From Patescibacteria group bacterium UBA6489 (GTDB lineage Bacteria; Patescibacteriota; Gracilibacteria; BD1-5; UBA6164): DNA of 6,820 nt. The stretch lies in contig DJMN01000008.1 in the NCBI GenBank assembly GCA_002435385.1, positions 1-6,820 of the forward strand, read 5' to 3'. The notes under the pieces were generated by a model that was not told the DNA's origin, did no database searches, and saw only the letters and a program-made list of their open reading frames with translations. Positions 6,625 to 6,820 of the stretch are shown in pieces. The number at the start of each line of letters is the position of its first letter. Within the stretch, counting starts at the first letter, position 1. Made by a program: the position numbers and the translations under genes.

Positions 6625-6672
6625 GAGTGAAAATATATAAAATTAACTCCTTTGAGTATGAAGGAGGTTTAA
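6617..6672 (+). pseudogene. Relic or second copy of the tex (S1) 3' end
   Basis: Bases 6652-6672 match the last 21 bases of tex (6200-6220) with one mismatch (GAGGTTTAA versus GAAGTTTAA), including the stop codon. In the same frame it reads PLSMKEV then TAA, the same ending as Tex (QLSMKEV). Upstream, AAAACAGAGA (6617-6626) resembles AAAACAGGGA of tex (6182-6191), but the interval is 17 nt longer and a TAG in this frame lies at 6610-6612. This fits a decayed remnant of an S1-domain gene or a partial tex duplication. No start codon or intact domain remains. Confidence 0.45.
6645..6669 (+). repeat. Small hairpin hiding a Shine-Dalgarno-like AAGGAGG
   Basis: CTCCTT (6647-6652) pairs with AAGGAG (6661-6666) around an 8-nt loop, and two more A-T pairs follow after a one-base bulge. 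AAGGAGG (6661-6667) would be a textbook Shine-Dalgarno, but no open frame of useful length follows it (TTG at 6674 reaches TAA after three codons). It lies inside the copy of the tex 3' end, so the sequence may simply be inherited from there. Confidence 0.35.
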
Positions 6673-6708
6673 GTTGAAAAAGTTATAAAATTAGGTTACT
6701 TATTATGT

Positions 6709-6746
6709 AAAAAATACCTTATTTAAAGAAAATAAGATATTTTTTT
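6709..6746. terminator. Intrinsic terminator in the right intergenic region
   Basis: Arms 6709-6722 and 6732-6745 pair at 13 of 14 positions (one C·A mismatch) around a 9-nt loop. A6 and T7 flanks (T's at 6740-6746) allow action in both directions. On the plus strand no intact gene lies between it and tex, which suggests it belongs to a structured transcript, to the decayed S1 relic, or insulates the promoter that follows. Confidence 0.6.
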
Positions 6747-6754
6747 ATTTTTAC

Positions 6755-6782
6755 TTGACATCTGTTATAATATTTGTAATAT
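6755..6782 (+). promoter_or_regulatory. Strong promoter at the right edge, for a gene outside the window
   Basis: A perfect TTGACA (6755-6760) is followed at 16 bp by TAATAT (6777-6782). The remaining 38 bases contain no ATG, so the driven gene starts beyond the window. The position just after the terminator 6709-6746 fits the start of a new transcription unit. Confidence 0.5.
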
Positions 6783-6820
6783 ATTTTCACAAAAAAAACC
6801 TAAATTCAATACCCAAGTGC

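Noticed and set aside
6661..6686. AAGGAGG followed by TTG, considered as a small gene start.
   Set aside because: The frame from the TTG at 6674 reaches TAA after three codons, and the site is part of the tex 3'-end copy.
1..6820. GCACTT at the left end and AAGTGC at the right end form a 6-bp inverted match.
   Set aside because: Six bases at window edges are expected by chance often enough; beyond them the sequences differ, so no terminal inverted repeat of a mobile element is supported.
1..6820. tRNA, rRNA, tmRNA or transposase genes.
   Set aside because: No GC-rich cloverleaf-like segment, conserved rRNA stretch or transposase-like frame was seen on either strand.

Overview
The window comes from a bacterium that reads UGA as glycine (genetic code 25). 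This points to the candidate phyla Gracilibacteria or Absconditabacteria (SR1); the window alone cannot separate them. The sequence is strongly AT-rich. Under the standard code it breaks into fragments, but with TGA as a sense codon it resolves into two long open frames and one short one, all ending in TAA. In-frame TGA falls on glycines that are invariant in known families (SLH repeats, Tex and S1 motifs). In the tandem Ig-like repeats, TGA and GGN alternate at the same homologous position, which is direct internal evidence for glycine decoding.

Layout. Positions 1-367 hold no convincing gene. They carry two strong inverted repeats that, read on the minus strand behind an extended -10 box, look like a small RNA of about 95 nt with its own terminator. 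They also carry a probable promoter and a 5'-UTR hairpin for the first gene. Positions 368-3940 (+) encode a 1190-residue secreted surface protein: signal peptide, right-handed parallel beta-helix, five Ig-like repeats of about 92 residues each with one cysteine pair, and three C-terminal SLH modules. Positions 3941-4093 contain two intrinsic terminators with a probable promoter between them. Positions 4094-6220 (+) encode Tex, an S1-domain RNA-binding protein (708 residues). A terminator hairpin at 6234-6261 is shared with a convergent 56-residue, very acidic minus-strand gene (6284-6454), which has its own promoter. Positions 6539-6820 are non-coding but structured: a long imperfect hairpin, a near-exact second copy of the last 21 bases of tex, a terminator, and a strong promoter at the right edge that presumably drives a gene outside the window.

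The genes look like separate single-gene transcription units rather than one operon or pathway. Tex is a housekeeping gene. The SLH protein is probably a cell-surface adhesin or glycan-binding protein. The acidic small protein is unknown. The most interesting points are the domain-dependent use of UGA versus GGN for glycine, the putative small RNA, the duplicated tex 3' end, and a GC-rich tract lying in frame inside tex.
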